64,000 nucleotides of DNA from Caldimonas brevitalea (GTDB lineage Bacteria; Pseudomonadota; Gammaproteobacteria; Burkholderiales; Burkholderiaceae_C): assembly GCF_001017435.1 (NCBI RefSeq), contig NZ_CP011371.1:1302001-1366000 (forward strand). Direction: 5' to 3'. Position 1 is the stretch's first letter, and each line of letters opens with the position of its first letter. The notes under the pieces were generated by a model. That model saw nothing but the letters and a program-made list of their open reading frames with translations, ran no database searches and was not told the DNA's origin. The position numbers and the translations under genes are program-made. Shown in pieces: positions 19,400 through 29,857 of the stretch.

Positions 19400-21207
19400 A
19401 ACAATGGTTGTCACGGCTGAATCGCAAGGGCCGCGGCGCCGACAAGGCGCCGCGGCCACACGCCGTGCGCACGGTGATGTATGCGACCAGCCCGCTGCTC
19501 GCGTCCAAGACGCCGCCCTGGCGGTCGAAGTTCCTGGTGGCCTGCATCGGCCTCGGTTTCTGCCTGCTGGTCGGGCGCGCCGCCTACATCCAGATCATCG
19601 GCACCGACTTCTATCAGCGGCAGGGCGAAAGCCGTTATGCGCGCACGCTCGAGCTGCCCGCCAACCGCGGCCGCATCATCGACCGCAACGGGCTGATCCT
19701 GGCGTCGAGCGTGCCGGCGCCGTCGATCTGGGCCATCCCGAAGGACCTCGACGCCGGGCCCACCGAGCGTCGCAAGCTGGCCAAGCTGCTGGGCATGACG
19801 ACGGCCGAGCTGAACAAGCGCCTCGAAGACAACCCCAACTTCGTCTGGCTGCGCCGCCAGGTCGACGACAGCGTCGCCGAGCAGGTCAAGGCGCTGGGGT
19901 TGAAGGGTGTGCACCAGGTCAAGGAATACAAGCGCCGCTATCCCGAGGGTGAGGCGGCCGCTCACGTGGTCGGCTTCACCAACGTCGAGAACCAGGGCCA
20001 GGAAGGCATCGAGCTGGCCTTCCAGCGCGACCTGTCCGGCCGCGACGGCACACGTCGTGTCATCAAGGACCGGCTCGGCAACGTGGTCGAAGACCTGGGT
20101 GACCGGGTGCACCCGCTGGATGGTCGCGACATCGAGCTGTCGATTGACTCCAAGGTGCAGTTCTTCGCCTACCAACGCATCCGCGACGCGGTGGCCGAGC
20201 ACAAGGCCAAGGCCGGCTCGGTGGTGGTGCTCGACGTGCAGACCGGCGAGGTGCTGGCGCTCGCCAATTTCCCGAGCTACACGCCCGGCGACCGCCAGAA
20301 CCTCGGCGGCTCGCAGCTGCGCAACCGCGCCGTGACCGACACCTTCGAGCCCGGCTCGACGATGAAGCCCTTCATCGCGGCGCTCGCGCTCGAGCGCGGC
20401 CAGGTCAAGCCCGACACGGCCATCCACACGGCGCCCGGCTGGTTCATGCTCACCGGCTCGACCATCCGCGACGCGCACCCGCACGACATCCTGACCGTCT
20501 CGGAGGTGATCCAGAAGTCGAGCAACGTCGGCACCGTCAAGATGGCGATGCAGATGCCGGCTCGCGAGATGTGGGAGACCTTCACCGCGGTCGGCCTGGG
20601 GCAACGGCCGCAGGTGCCGTTCCCCGGTGTGGTGTCGGGGCGTTTGCGGCCCTACAAGACATGGCGGCCGATCGAGCAGGCGACGATGAGCTACGGCTAT
20701 GGCCTGTCGGTCTCGTTGTTCCAGCTGGCACGCGCCTATACGGCCTTCGCCCGCGATGGCGAGGTGATCCCGGTGTCGCTGCTCAAGACCGAGGAGCCGG
20801 CCGCCGGCATCCGCGTGTTCTCGCCCGAGACCGCCCAGGCGGTACGCAAGATGCTGCAGATGGCAGCAGGCCCCGGTGGCACCGCACCCAAGGCGCAGAC
20901 CATCGGTTATTCGGTCGGCGGCAAGAGCGGCACCGCGCACAAGCAGGAAGGCAAGGGCTACGCAGACCGCAAATACCGCTCGTGGTTCGTCGGGCTGGCG
21001 CCGATGGACAAGCCGCGCATCGTCGTCGCGGTGATGGTCGACGAGCCGAACAACGGCAAATACTTCGGCGGCGACGTGGCCGCGCCAGTGTTCAGCGAGG
21101 TGGTGCAGCAGAGCCTGCGCATGATGGGCGTGCAGCCGGACATCGCGGTGCAGCCCCAGATCATGGCGCAACAGCGCCAGGCGCCGGCCGTCGAGGAGAG
21201 CTTCTGA
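19396..21207 (+). CDS. ftsI: Septal peptidoglycan transpeptidase FtsI (PBP3)
   Basis: 603 residues. A cytosolic basic leader, a membrane helix at ~40-60, the PBP dimerisation domain, then the transpeptidase domain. That domain has Ser321 in STMK, S375-S-N377 and K510-S-G-T. It cross-links septal peptidoglycan with FtsW. ATGA overlap with ftsL; its TGA shares one base with the murE ATG. The leader of ~38 residues before the helix is somewhat longer than in Escherichia coli, as usual in betaproteobacteria. Confidence 0.96.
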   Translation: MKQWLSRLNRKGRGADKAPRPHAVRTVMYATSPLLASKTPPWRSKFLVACIGLGFCLLVGRAAYIQIIGTDFYQRQGESRYARTLELPANRGRIIDRNGLILASSVPAPSIWAIPKDLDAGPTERRKLAKLLGMTTAELNKRLEDNPNFVWLRRQVDDSVAEQVKALGLKGVHQVKEYKRRYPEGEAAAHVVGFTNVENQGQEGIELAFQRDLSGRDGTRRVIKDRLGNVVEDLGDRVHPLDGRDIELSIDSKVQFFAYQRIRDAVAEHKAKAGSVVVLDVQTGEVLALANFPSYTPGDRQNLGGSQLRNRAVTDTFEPGSTMKPFIAALALERGQVKPDTAIHTAPGWFMLTGSTIRDAHPHDILTVSEVIQKSSNVGTVKMAMQMPAREMWETFTAVGLGQRPQVPFPGVVSGRLRPYKTWRPIEQATMSYGYGLSVSLFQLARAYTAFARDGEVIPVSLLKTEEPAAGIRVFSPETAQAVRKMLQMAAGPGGTAPKAQTIGYSVGGKSGTAHKQEGKGYADRKYRSWFVGLAPMDKPRIVVAVMVDEPNNGKYFGGDVAAPVFSEVVQQSLRMMGVQPDIAVQPQIMAQQRQAPAVEESF

Positions 21208-22721
21208 TGTCGCTGCCGGTCTTTCCCACCCCCGAGTCGGCGGCCGAATGGCTGCGCCAGCAGGTGCAGGGGCGTTTGCGAACCGACAGCCGCCAGGTTG
21301 GCGCCGGCGACGGTTTCATCGCCTGGCCGGGCTATGCCGTCGACGGCCGCCGTTTCGTGGGCGCCGCGTTGCAAGCTGGTGCCACGGCCTGCCTCGTCGA
21401 GGCGGACGGCGTGGAGGCGTTCGGCTTCGACACGTCGGAACAGCGTGGCCGCGTCGCGGCGGTGGCCGGGCTGAAGGCCGCCAGCGGCCGCATCGCCGAC
21501 GTCTATTACGGCGAGCCGTCGCGCCGCCTGCGGGTGGTGGCCAGCACCGGCACCAATGGCAAGACGTCGACCGCCTGGTGGACGGCCCAGGCCCTCAGCC
21601 TGCTCGGCAAGCGCTGCGGCGTGATCGGCACACTGGGGGTCGGCGAGCCGCCTTCGCGCGTGGCCCCGGAGGCCGAGGTGATCGCCACCGGCCTCACCAC
21701 GCCCGACCCGGTGACCTTGCATGGGTCGCTGCGGCGCTTCGCCGACACCGGTTACGCCGCTTGCGCCATCGAGGCGTCGTCGATCGGCATCGTCGAGCAC
21801 CGGCTCGACGCCTTGCGGATCGAAGTCGCCCTGTTCACCAATTTCACGCGCGACCACCTCGACTACCACGGCGACATGGACGCCTATTGGGAGGCCAAGG
21901 CCCAGTTGTTCGACTGGCCGGGCCTGCGAGCGGCGGTGCTGAACCTCGACGATCCCCGCGGCGTCGCGGTGGCCGAGCGGCTGCGCCGCGAGGGACGCCT
22001 GCAGGTGTGGGGCTACACCCGCGGTGCGACGGGCGAACTGCGCGCCGCCGACGTGGGCTACCAGGGCGGCGGGCTGGGCTTCACGCTGATCGAAGGCACG
22101 CGCGCGGTGCCGGTGCGCACCCGTTTGATCGGCGACTACAACGTCGCCAACCTGCTCGCGGTGATCGGCGGCCTGCGCGCGCTCGACGTGCCGCTGGCCG
22201 ATGCCGCCGCCTTGTGCGCCGAGCTGACGCCGGTGCCCGGGCGCATGCAGCGTGTCGGCGGCGATCGCGGCCCGCTCGCGGTGGTCGATTACGCCCACAC
22301 GCCCGACGCGCTCGAGCAGGCGCTGCGCGCCTTGCAGCCGCTGGCGCGGGAGCGTGGCGGCCGGCTCTGGTGCGTGTTCGGCTGCGGCGGCGACCGCGAC
22401 GCGACCAAGCGGCCGCTGATGGGCGCGATTGCCGAACGCCTCGCCGACCTGACGGTGGTCACCAGCGACAACCCGCGCAGCGAGTCTCCCGAGGCGATCC
22501 TCGAACAGATCGTCGCCGGCATGCAGCAGCGCGAGCAGGCCGCGGTGGAGGTCGACCGCCGGGTCGCCATCGCCGGCGCGCTGGTCGCCGCCGAGCCGCG
22601 CGACGTCGTGCTGATCGCCGGCAAGGGCCACGAGGACTACCAGGACATCGCCGGCGTGAAGTCGCATTTCTCCGACGTCGAGGAAGCCCTCGACGCCTTG
22701 TCCAGGAGGGCAAACGCATGA
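21207..22721 (+). CDS. murE: UDP-MurNAc-L-Ala-D-Glu:meso-DAP ligase
   Basis: 504 residues. Mur ligase: P-loop STGTNGKTSTAWW, central NFTRDHLDYHG, and the meso-diaminopimelate specificity motif DNPR at 421-424 followed by SE. It adds meso-DAP to the peptidoglycan precursor in the cytosol, indicating DAP-type peptidoglycan. The ATG overlaps the ftsI stop (TGATG). Its last codons carry the AGGAGG used by murF. Confidence 0.95.
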   Translation: MSLPVFPTPESAAEWLRQQVQGRLRTDSRQVGAGDGFIAWPGYAVDGRRFVGAALQAGATACLVEADGVEAFGFDTSEQRGRVAAVAGLKAASGRIADVYYGEPSRRLRVVASTGTNGKTSTAWWTAQALSLLGKRCGVIGTLGVGEPPSRVAPEAEVIATGLTTPDPVTLHGSLRRFADTGYAACAIEASSIGIVEHRLDALRIEVALFTNFTRDHLDYHGDMDAYWEAKAQLFDWPGLRAAVLNLDDPRGVAVAERLRREGRLQVWGYTRGATGELRAADVGYQGGGLGFTLIEGTRAVPVRTRLIGDYNVANLLAVIGGLRALDVPLADAAALCAELTPVPGRMQRVGGDRGPLAVVDYAHTPDALEQALRALQPLARERGGRLWCVFGCGGDRDATKRPLMGAIAERLADLTVVTSDNPRSESPEAILEQIVAGMQQREQAAVEVDRRVAIAGALVAAEPRDVVLIAGKGHEDYQDIAGVKSHFSDVEEALDALSRRANA

Positions 22722-24133
22722 TGACGCTCGAACTGGCCCAGACCCTGCTGCCGGGCGCCACCCGGGTCGGCGCTGCCGACGTGCAGGTCCGGCGGGTCCA
22801 TACCGACACGCGCACGCTGCAGGCGGGCGATCTGTTCGTCGCGATCAAGGGCGAGCGCTTCGACGCGCACGACTTCCTCGCGCAGGCACAAGCCGCCGGT
22901 GCGGTGGCCGCCATCGCCGAACGCGGGTTGGCCGAAGCCGGACTGCCCGGGCTGCTGGTGGCCGACACGCGTGCCGCGCTCGGCGAACTGGCCGCCGGCT
23001 GGCGCCGCCGTTTCGAGCTGCCGCTGGTAGCGGTCACCGGCAGCAACGGCAAGACCACCGTGACGCAGATGATCGCCGCGATCCTGCGCGCCTGGCTGGG
23101 GGATGCCGCCTTCTCGACGCAGGGCAACTTCAACAACGACATCGGCCTGCCGCTGACACTGCTGCGCCTGCGCGCCGAGCATGGCGCGGGTGTGGTCGAG
23201 CTCGGCATGAACCACCCGGGCGAGATCGCCTACCTGTCGCGCATCGCGGCCCCCACGGTGGCGCTGGTCAACAACGCGCAGCGCGAGCACCAGGAGTTCA
23301 TGGCCAGTGTCGAAGCGGTGGCGCGCGAGAACGGCAGCGTGATCGAGGCGTTGGGGCACGACGGCGTCGCGGTGTTCCCGGCCGACGAAGAACACACCCC
23401 GCTGTGGCGCGAGCTGGCCGGCACCCGCCGCGTCTTGACGTTTGCACGCGCGACCGACGCCGACGTCAGCGGCGACGCACAGTGGCAGGGCGATCATTGG
23501 CAGCTGGCGTTGCACACGCCGCTGGGCGACGCGACTGCCGAGCTGCGCATCGCCGGAGCCCACAACATCAAGAATGCGCTGGCGGCCACGGCCTGTGCGG
23601 TTGCCGCCGGCGTGCCGCTCGAGGCGATCGCGCGCGGGCTGTCGGCCTTCGAGCCGGTCAAGGGCCGTTCACAGGTGAAGCAATTCAGCCGAGGCGGCCG
23701 GACCGTCACGCTGGTCGACGACACCTACAACGCCAACCCCGATTCGATGCGCGCGGCGGTCGATGTGGTGGCCGAGATGCCCGGCCCGCGCTGGCTGGTG
23801 CTGGGCGACATGGGCGAGGTGGGCGACCAGGGCCCGGCCTTCCACACCGAGGTGGGCGACTACGCACGCGAGCGCGGCATCGATGCGGTCTGGACGGCGG
23901 GTGAACAGATGGCGCATGCGGCCCGGGCGTATGGCAGCGCACGCCATTTCGACGGCGTGCCCGAACTGGTGGCGGCCCTCGGTGAACAGCCGGCGGCCGC
24001 CTGCGTGCTGGTCAAGGGCTCGCGCTTCATGAAGATGGAACGGGTGGTGGAAGCCCTGCTGAGCAGTGGCGGCGCACCCGACGACAACAAGAACGCGCCG
24101 GCAGGTTCCGGCGCCCAGGAGCCCCGATGCTGA
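22718..24133 (+). CDS. murF: UDP-MurNAc-tripeptide:D-Ala-D-Ala ligase
   Basis: 471 residues. P-loop [38 protein letters not shown] and [16 protein letters not shown] block ([11 protein letters not shown]) are all present. It adds D-Ala-D-Ala to complete the cytosolic pentapeptide precursor. ATG 22718 overlaps the murE stop and follows AGGAGG at a good distance; an immediately following ATG at 22721 is the alternative. The tail of ~25 residues after the conserved end is polar and reaches 7 nt into mraY. Confidence 0.95.
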   Translation: MMTLELAQTLLPGATRVGAADVQVRRVHTDTRTLQAGDLFVAIKGERFDAHDFLAQAQAAGAVAAIAERGLAEAGLPGLLVADTRAALGELAAGWRRRFELPLVAVTGSNGKTTVTQMIAAILRAWLGDAAFSTQGNFNNDIGLPLTLLRLRAEHGAGVVELGMNHPGEIAYLSRIAAPTVALVNNAQREHQEFMASVEAVARENGSVIEALGHDGVAVFPADEEHTPLWRELAGTRRVLTFARATDADVSGDAQWQGDHWQLALHTPLGDATAELRIAGAHNIKNALAATACAVAAGVPLEAIARGLSAFEPVKGRSQVKQFSRGGRTVTLVDDTYNANPDSMRAAVDVVAEMPGPRWLVLGDMGEVGDQGPAFHTEVGDYARERGIDAVWTAGEQMAHAARAYGSARHFDGVPELVAALGEQPAAACVLVKGSRFMKMERVVEALLSSGGAPDDNKNAPAGSGAQEPRC

Positions 24134-25305
24134 TCGCCCTTGCCGAGTGGCTGCAGACCGTGCAGCCCGACTGGACCTTTTTGCGGGTGTTCCAGTACCT
24201 GACCTTCCGCGCCGTGATGTCGGCCCTGACCGCCTTGCTGATCGGCCTGGTGCTCGGGCCGTGGGTGATCCGCCGCCTGGCCGAGCTGAAAATCGGCCAG
24301 CCGATCCGCGAGTACGGCGTGCAAACCCACTTGGCCAAGAGCGGCACGCCCACGATGGGCGGTGTGCTGATCCTGCTGAGCATCGCCTTGTCGACGCTGC
24401 TGTGGTTCGACTGGACCAACCGTTTCGTCTGGATCGTGCTGCTGGTCACGCTGGGCATGGGCGCGATCGGCTGGGTCGACGACTGGCGCAAGGTGGTGCA
24501 GAAGAACCCCGAGGGCATGCGCTCGCGCGAGAAGTACTTCTGGCAGTCGGTGATCGGCCTGCTGGCGGCCATCTACCTCGCCTTCAGCGTCTCGGAAACG
24601 TCGAACCTGCGGGTGTTGGAGCTGTTCGTGCGCTGGGTGCAATCGGGCTTCTCGAACCCGTTGCCACCGAATGCCGACCTGTTCGTGCCGTTCTTCAAGA
24701 CCATCAGCTACCCGCTGGGGGTCTACGGCTTCATGATCCTCACCTATCTGGTGATCGTCGGCGCCAGCAATGCGGTCAACCTGACCGACGGGCTGGACGG
24801 GCTGGCGATCATGCCGGTCGTGATGGTGGGGTCGGCGCTGGGCGTGTTCGCCTATGTGGCGGGCAGTTCGGTGTTCTCGAAATACCTGATCTTTCCCTAC
24901 ATCCCCGGCGCCGGCGAACTGCTGATCTTCTGTGCCGCGATGGCCGGGTCGGGCCTCGCCTTCCTGTGGTTCAACACGCATCCGGCGCAGGTGTTCATGG
25001 GCGACGTCGGCGCGCTGGCGCTGGGTGGCGCGCTCGGCACCATCGCCGTCATCACGCGGCAGGAGATCCTGCTGGCGGTGATGGGCGGCATCTTCGTCGT
25101 CGAGGCGCTGTCGGTGATGTTGCAGGTCAGCTATTTCAAGTTCACCAAGAAGCGGTATGGCGAAGGCCGTCGCATCCTGAAGATGGCGCCGCTGCACCAT
25201 CACTTCGAAAAGTCCGGCTGGAAAGAGACGCAGGTGGTGGTCCGCTTCTGGATCATCACGATGCTGCTGTGCCTGGTCGGCCTGTCGTCGTTGAAGCTGC
25301 GTTGA
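24127..25305 (+). CDS. mraY: Phospho-MurNAc-pentapeptide translocase
   Basis: 392 residues with ten hydrophobic helices. It transfers phospho-MurNAc-pentapeptide to undecaprenyl phosphate, making lipid I. Signatures: KSGTPTMGG, the catalytic [22 protein letters not shown] and [13 protein letters not shown]. The start lies inside the last codons of murF. A 25-nt gap follows before murD, the longest in this part of the cluster. Confidence 0.96.
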   Translation: MLIALAEWLQTVQPDWTFLRVFQYLTFRAVMSALTALLIGLVLGPWVIRRLAELKIGQPIREYGVQTHLAKSGTPTMGGVLILLSIALSTLLWFDWTNRFVWIVLLVTLGMGAIGWVDDWRKVVQKNPEGMRSREKYFWQSVIGLLAAIYLAFSVSETSNLRVLELFVRWVQSGFSNPLPPNADLFVPFFKTISYPLGVYGFMILTYLVIVGASNAVNLTDGLDGLAIMPVVMVGSALGVFAYVAGSSVFSKYLIFPYIPGAGELLIFCAAMAGSGLAFLWFNTHPAQVFMGDVGALALGGALGTIAVITRQEILLAVMGGIFVVEALSVMLQVSYFKFTKKRYGEGRRILKMAPLHHHFEKSGWKETQVVVRFWIITMLLCLVGLSSLKLR

Positions 25306-25330
25306 GGGCCCTGAAAAGAGCATTGTTGCG

Positions 25331-27367
25331 ATGAAGGACTTGCAAGGCATCACCGTCCTCGTGTTGGGCCTCGGCGACTCGGGTCTCGCCATGGCGCGCT
25401 GGTGTGCGCGCTTCGGCGCCGACGTGCGCGTGTGGGACTCGCGCGAAGCGCCGCCGCAGGCCGAGGCGTTGCGCCAGCATGTGCCCCAAGCTCAGCTGCT
25501 GACCGGTGAATTGCCGATGAGCGCGCTCGACGGCGTGCGCCGTGTGCTCAAGAGCCCGGGCCTGTCGCCGCGCGACGAACGCCTGGCGCCGGTACTCGAC
25601 GAGGCCGCCGAGCGCGGCGTGCTGGTGCAAGGCGAGCTGGAACTGTTCGCCCGCGCGCTGGCCGACCTGAAGGCCGAGCGCCGCTACACGCCGCGTGTGG
25701 TCGCCATCACGGGCACCAACGGCAAGACCACCACCACCTCGATGACCGCCTTGCTGATCGAACGGACGGGCAGGCGGGTCGGCGTCGCAGGCAACATCGG
25801 CCCGACGCTGCTGCAGACGCTGGCCGATGCGCTGGACCTGGAGCCCGCACCGGCCGACGAGACCGCGGGCGAGGGGCTGGAGGTGGCGCCGCCCGAAGCC
25901 GCTGCGACGCCGGCCGACACGACACCCGAGGCTGACCAGGCGCCGTCCACGCCGGCGGCGCTGGCCGCTGAACAACGCGGCGCTGCGGTGTCGTCGGTGC
26001 CGGTTGGTGTTGACCCGCTGCCCGAAGAGAGCGCCGCGGTGACGCCCGAGAGCGACGCGCCCGACGAGACTCCCAGCCCCGAAGAGTTGGCTGACCTGCG
26101 CACGCTGGACGGTGCCGCCGAGGACGCGCAGCCGGGCGCAGACATCGACACAGAAGCGGACGCCCTGGCCGAGGCCACCGCGGGCCCTGTCGGCGTCGCT
26201 GATGAAACTGCTGGCGTCGCCGACGACGAGGCCCTGGCCGCCGTGCCGCCGCTGGCCGATGACGACAGCGCCGTGCTGCAACTCGCCCCGCCGCCGCCGG
26301 CCGAGCCGGTGTTCGAACACCTGCCCGAGGTCTGGGTGCTGGAGCTGTCGAGCTTCCAGCTCGACAGCGCACTCGGCTTCGAGCCCAGCGCGGCCACCGT
26401 GCTCAACGTCACCGAAGACCACCTCGACTGGCACGGCGACCTCGCCAGTTATGCCGCGGCCAAGGCGCGCATCTTCGGCAAGCAGGCGGTGATGGTGGTC
26501 AATCGCGAAGACCCGATGGTCGAGGCGATGATCCCGCCGCCCGAGGTGATCAAGTCCACCGGGCGGGGCAAGCCGGCGCGGGTGATCGAGCGCGCCGTGG
26601 TGCGCTTCGGGCTCGACGCGCCGCGCCGCCCGGGCGACTTCGGCCTCGTGACCGAGAACGGCATGGCCTGGCTGGTGCGTGCGCGCGAAGCCGACGAGAC
26701 CGTGGCGAGCGGCCGCGGCCGGCGCCGTGCTGCGGGCGACGAACCGCAAGAGGAAGAAGAACTGCAGCTGCAGCGCCTGATGCCCGCGGACGCCTTGCGT
26801 GTGCGCGGGCGCCACAACGCCGCCAATGCGCTGGCCGCGCTGGCGCTCGCCACCGCCATCGGCTGCCCGCTCGCGCCGATGCTGCATGGCCTGCGTGAAT
26901 ATGCCGGCGAGCCGCATCGCGTCGAGTTCGTGGCCACCGTCAACGGCGTCGACTTCTTCGACGACAGCAAGGGCACCAACGTCGGCGCCACCGTGGCCGC
27001 CTTGAACGGCCTCGGCCTGGACCGGGCGCCGGCGCGTTTGCTGGTGATCCTCGGCGGCGACGGCAAGGGCCAGGACTTCGCACCGCTGGCCGCGCCGCTG
27101 GCGCGCCACGCGCGTTTTGTCGCGCTGATCGGTCGCGACGCGGCCCGCATTGAGACCGCCCTCGAAGGCAGCGGCGTGCCGGCGGCGCACTTCGAGACGC
27201 TGCAGGCCGCCACTCGCGCCTGTGCCGAACGCGCGCACACCGGTGACGCCGTGCTGCTGAGCCCGGCCTGCGCCAGCCTCGACATGTTCCGCAACTATGC
27301 CCATCGTGCGGAGGTGTTCGTGGCCGAGGTGCAGGCCCTCGCGGGTGACCAGGGGGAGGTGGCGTGA
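25331..27367 (+). CDS. murD: UDP-MurNAc-L-Ala:D-Glu ligase with a large acidic insertion
   Basis: 678 residues against ~440-500 normally. [13 protein letters not shown] starts the N-terminal domain; the P-loop [29 protein letters not shown] and [10 protein letters not shown] are intact, so it should be active in adding D-Glu. Between GNIGPT (~154) and the strand before VLELSSFQ (~330) lies a ~155-residue low-complexity stretch rich in Ala, Pro, Glu, Asp and Thr (about 25838-26308). A second, shorter polar insertion ([17 protein letters not shown]) precedes [11 protein letters not shown]. The frame stays open and codon use is normal, so a frameshift is unlikely. Confidence 0.95.
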   Translation: MKDLQGITVLVLGLGDSGLAMARWCARFGADVRVWDSREAPPQAEALRQHVPQAQLLTGELPMSALDGVRRVLKSPGLSPRDERLAPVLDEAAERGVLVQGELELFARALADLKAERRYTPRVVAITGTNGKTTTTSMTALLIERTGRRVGVAGNIGPTLLQTLADALDLEPAPADETAGEGLEVAPPEAAATPADTTPEADQAPSTPAALAAEQRGAAVSSVPVGVDPLPEESAAVTPESDAPDETPSPEELADLRTLDGAAEDAQPGADIDTEADALAEATAGPVGVADETAGVADDEALAAVPPLADDDSAVLQLAPPPPAEPVFEHLPEVWVLELSSFQLDSALGFEPSAATVLNVTEDHLDWHGDLASYAAAKARIFGKQAVMVVNREDPMVEAMIPPPEVIKSTGRGKPARVIERAVVRFGLDAPRRPGDFGLVTENGMAWLVRAREADETVASGRGRRRAAGDEPQEEEELQLQRLMPADALRVRGRHNAANALAALALATAIGCPLAPMLHGLREYAGEPHRVEFVATVNGVDFFDDSKGTNVGATVAALNGLGLDRAPARLLVILGGDGKGQDFAPLAAPLARHARFVALIGRDAARIETALEGSGVPAAHFETLQAATRACAERAHTGDAVLLSPACASLDMFRNYAHRAEVFVAEVQALAGDQGEVA

Positions 27368-28632
27368 TGAGCGCAACACCGCAAGCCCGTTTCGGTTGGC
27401 AGGCCCTGCGTGCGCGCCTGAGCGCCGGCATCGGCGGCCTGCGCCGCGGCAGCGAACTGCCGGTGCGCGACTGGGTGTCGACCGGGCAGCCCGGCCGGCC
27501 GCAAGGTTTCGACCAGCCATTGGTGTGGGTGGTGGTGGCCTTGCTGGCGCTGGGCATGGTGATGGTCTATTCGGCCTCGATCGCGCTGCCCGACAGCCCG
27601 CGCTTCGCCAACTACGCGAATGGCCATTTCCTGATGCGCCACGCCTTGTTCCTCGGCATCGCCTTCGTCGCCTCGCTGGTGACGGTGCAGGTACCGATGC
27701 AGGTGTGGGAGAAATACGCGCCGTGGCTGTTCGTGCTGTCGCTGCTGCTGCTGGTCGCGGTGCTGATGCCCTTCATCGGCAAGAGCGTCAACGGTGCGCG
27801 GCGCTGGATACCGCTGGGCGTCATGGCGTTCCAGCCGTCGGAGCTGGCCAAGCTGGCGATCGCGCTCTACGCGTCCGACTACATGGTGCGCAAGATGGAA
27901 GTGAAGCAGCGCTTCTTCCGCGCGGTGATGCCGATGGCGGTGGCGGTCGCAGTGGTCGGGTTGCTGTTGCTGGCCGAACCCGACATGGGTGCCTTCATGG
28001 TGATCGCCACGATCGCGATGGGCATTTTGTTCCTCGGCGGTGTCAACGGCCGCATGTTCTTCCTGATCACGGCGGTGCTGATCGGCGCCTTCGTGCTGAT
28101 GATCAGCTTCAGCGAATGGCGGCGCGAGCGCATCTTCGCCTACCTGAATCCGTGGGACGAGAAATACGCGCTCGGCAAGGCGTATCAGCTGTCGCACTCG
28201 CTGATCGCGTTCGGCCGGGGTGAGGTGTTCGGCCAGGGGCTCGGGTCCAGTGTCGAGAAGCTGCACTACCTGCCCGAGGCCCACACCGACTTTTTGCTCG
28301 CCGTGATCGGCGAGGAGCTCGGCTTTGCCGGCGTGGCCGCGGTGATCTTTGCGTTCTTCTGGCTGTCGCGCCGCATCTTCCACATAGGCCGCCAGGCCAT
28401 TGCGCTCGACCGGGTTTTCTCCGGGCTCGTCGCGCAAGGCATCGGCATCTGGATGGGCGGCCAGGCCTTCATCAACATGGGTGTGAATTTGGGCGTGCTG
28501 CCCACCAAGGGCCTGACGCTGCCGCTGATGAGCTATGGCGGCTCGGCGATCTTGCTCAACTGCGTCGCGCTGGCGATCGTGCTGCGGGTCGACATGGAAA
28601 ACCGTCAGTTGATGCGGGGAGGGCGGGCATGA
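27367..28632 (+). CDS. ftsW: Septal peptidoglycan polymerase FtsW
   Basis: 421 residues, SEDS-family membrane protein with ten helices after a ~45-residue cytosolic leader. Signatures: [25 protein letters not shown] (catalytic Asp region), [15 protein letters not shown] and [16 protein letters not shown]. It polymerises lipid II at the septum with FtsI. ATG 27367 overlaps the murD stop (TGATG). Its own stop overlaps the ATG of a repeated mini-ORF rather than murG directly. Confidence 0.95.
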   Translation: MSATPQARFGWQALRARLSAGIGGLRRGSELPVRDWVSTGQPGRPQGFDQPLVWVVVALLALGMVMVYSASIALPDSPRFANYANGHFLMRHALFLGIAFVASLVTVQVPMQVWEKYAPWLFVLSLLLLVAVLMPFIGKSVNGARRWIPLGVMAFQPSELAKLAIALYASDYMVRKMEVKQRFFRAVMPMAVAVAVVGLLLLAEPDMGAFMVIATIAMGILFLGGVNGRMFFLITAVLIGAFVLMISFSEWRRERIFAYLNPWDEKYALGKAYQLSHSLIAFGRGEVFGQGLGSSVEKLHYLPEAHTDFLLAVIGEELGFAGVAAVIFAFFWLSRRIFHIGRQAIALDRVFSGLVAQGIGIWMGGQAFINMGVNLGVLPTKGLTLPLMSYGGSAILLNCVALAIVLRVDMENRQLMRGGRA

Positions 28633-28753
28633 GCGCCGCACGGCCGCCCGAAGGCGCTCGCACCGCAGTGCGGAGCACGGAGGTTGTCCTCATGAGCGCC
28701 GCACGGCCGCCCGAAGGCGCTCGCACCGCAGTGCGGAGCACGGAGGCTCCCCA
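28629..28753 (+). repeat. Tandem 63/62-bp intercistronic repeat
   Basis: Unit 1 is 28629-28691 and unit 2 is 28692-28753. The first 55 nt (ATGAGCGCCGCACGG through GCACGGAGG) are identical; only the last few bases before the next ATG differ (TTGTCCTC versus CTCCCCA). Each unit opens with ATGAGC, and murG also begins ATGAGC, so the murG start looks like the first bases of a third copy. Confidence 0.95.
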
Positions 28754-28757
28754 ATGA
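28629..28757 (+). CDS. Mini-ORF (42 codons) bridging ftsW and murG
   Basis: It starts in an ATGA overlap with the ftsW stop and ends in an ATGA overlap with the murG start, filling the gap exactly. The peptide is the motif [14 protein letters not shown] twice, each preceded by MSAA and followed by VVL or APQ. The GGAGG ahead of the internal ATG and ahead of murG sits in the Thr-Glu codons of each copy. The same frame and ending recur before recQ. I infer a leader or coupler whose translation delivers ribosomes to murG. No function for the peptide itself is known. Confidence 0.6.
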   Translation: MSAARPPEGARTAVRSTEVVLMSAARPPEGARTAVRSTEAPQ

Positions 28758-29857
28758 GCCGTCATCTTGTGATCGTCGCAGCCGGCACGGGCGGCCACAT
28801 CATCCCCGGCCTCGCGGTCGCTCAGGAGATGCAGCGCCGTGGCTGGACCGTCAGCTGGCTCGGCACCACGCAGGGCATGGAAAACCGGCTGGTGCCCGCA
28901 GCGGGGATCCCGCTCGACACCATCGGCTTCAGCGGGCTGCGCGGCAAGGGCTTGCTGCACACGATGACCGGCGGTCTTCGGCTGCTCGGTGCCTTCGCCT
29001 CGTGCTGGCGCATTCTGCGTGAGCGCAAGGCGACCGCCGTGCTCGGCATGGGCGGATATGTCTGTTTTCCCGGCGGCCTGATGGCAGCCGCGCGTTTCCT
29101 GCCGCTGGTGCTGGTGAATGCCGATGCGGCGCTGCTCATGAGCAACCGGGCGCTGCTACCGGTGGCCGACATGGTCGCGTTCGGCTTCGATGGCGCTGCA
29201 GCCACGGTCAACAAGCGCGCCACGGTCACCGGCAACCCAGTGCGGCCCGAGATCGAGGAGATCGCCCCGCCCGCCGAGCGTTTCGCCGGGCGGACTGGCC
29301 CGCTGCGCGTGCTGGTCGTCGGTGGCAGCCTGGGCGCGCGCGTGCTCAACGAGACGCTGCCGAAGGCGCTGGCGCTGCTGTCGCCCGAGCAGCGGCCCCA
29401 GGTGACCCACCAGACCGGTCAGCTCAACCGCGACGGCGTCAAGGCGCTGTATGCCGCGCAGGGCATCGACCCCGACCGCGAGGTCGAGGTGCTGCCCTTC
29501 ATCGACAACATGGCCGAGCGCCTGGCCGCGTGCGACCTGATCGTCTGCCGCGCCGGCGCGGTGACCGTCAGCGAGCTGTGCGCCGCCGGCGTCGCCAGCG
29601 TGCTGGTGCCGCTGATCGTCAGCACCACCTCGCACCAGCGCGACAACGCGCAGTACATGGCGCAGTACGGCGCGGCCATCCACCTGCCGCAGGCCGAGCT
29701 GACGCCGGAGCGGCTGGCCGAGACGCTGCGCACGGCCGACCGGGCCGCGCTGCAGGCTATGGCCGAGAAGGCGCGCACGCTGGCCCGCCCGCGGGCCGCG
29801 GCCAAGGTGGCCGACGAGATCGAGAAGCTGGTGCAACAAAAGGGAGGCGCGGCGTGA
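28754..29857 (+). CDS. murG: Lipid II synthase (GlcNAc transferase) MurG
   Basis: 367 residues, GT28 family. It adds GlcNAc to lipid I on the inner face of the membrane. [15 protein letters not shown] at the N-terminus, [24 protein letters not shown] and HQTGQ are typical. The ATG follows GGAGG provided by the repeated mini-ORF. Its stop overlaps the GTG start of murC. Confidence 0.95.
   Translation: MSRHLVIVAAGTGGHIIPGLAVAQEMQRRGWTVSWLGTTQGMENRLVPAAGIPLDTIGFSGLRGKGLLHTMTGGLRLLGAFASCWRILRERKATAVLGMGGYVCFPGGLMAAARFLPLVLVNADAALLMSNRALLPVADMVAFGFDGAAATVNKRATVTGNPVRPEIEEIAPPAERFAGRTGPLRVLVVGGSLGARVLNETLPKALALLSPEQRPQVTHQTGQLNRDGVKALYAAQGIDPDREVEVLPFIDNMAERLAACDLIVCRAGAVTVSELCAAGVASVLVPLIVSTTSHQRDNAQYMAQYGAAIHLPQAELTPERLAETLRTADRAALQAMAEKARTLARPRAAAKVADEIEKLVQQKGGAA

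Noticed and set aside
25838..26308. Frameshift or assembly error in murD as explanation for its length
   Set aside because: The frame is continuous with strong GC3 bias and ends exactly at the conserved strand on both sides, so an in-frame insertion is simpler.
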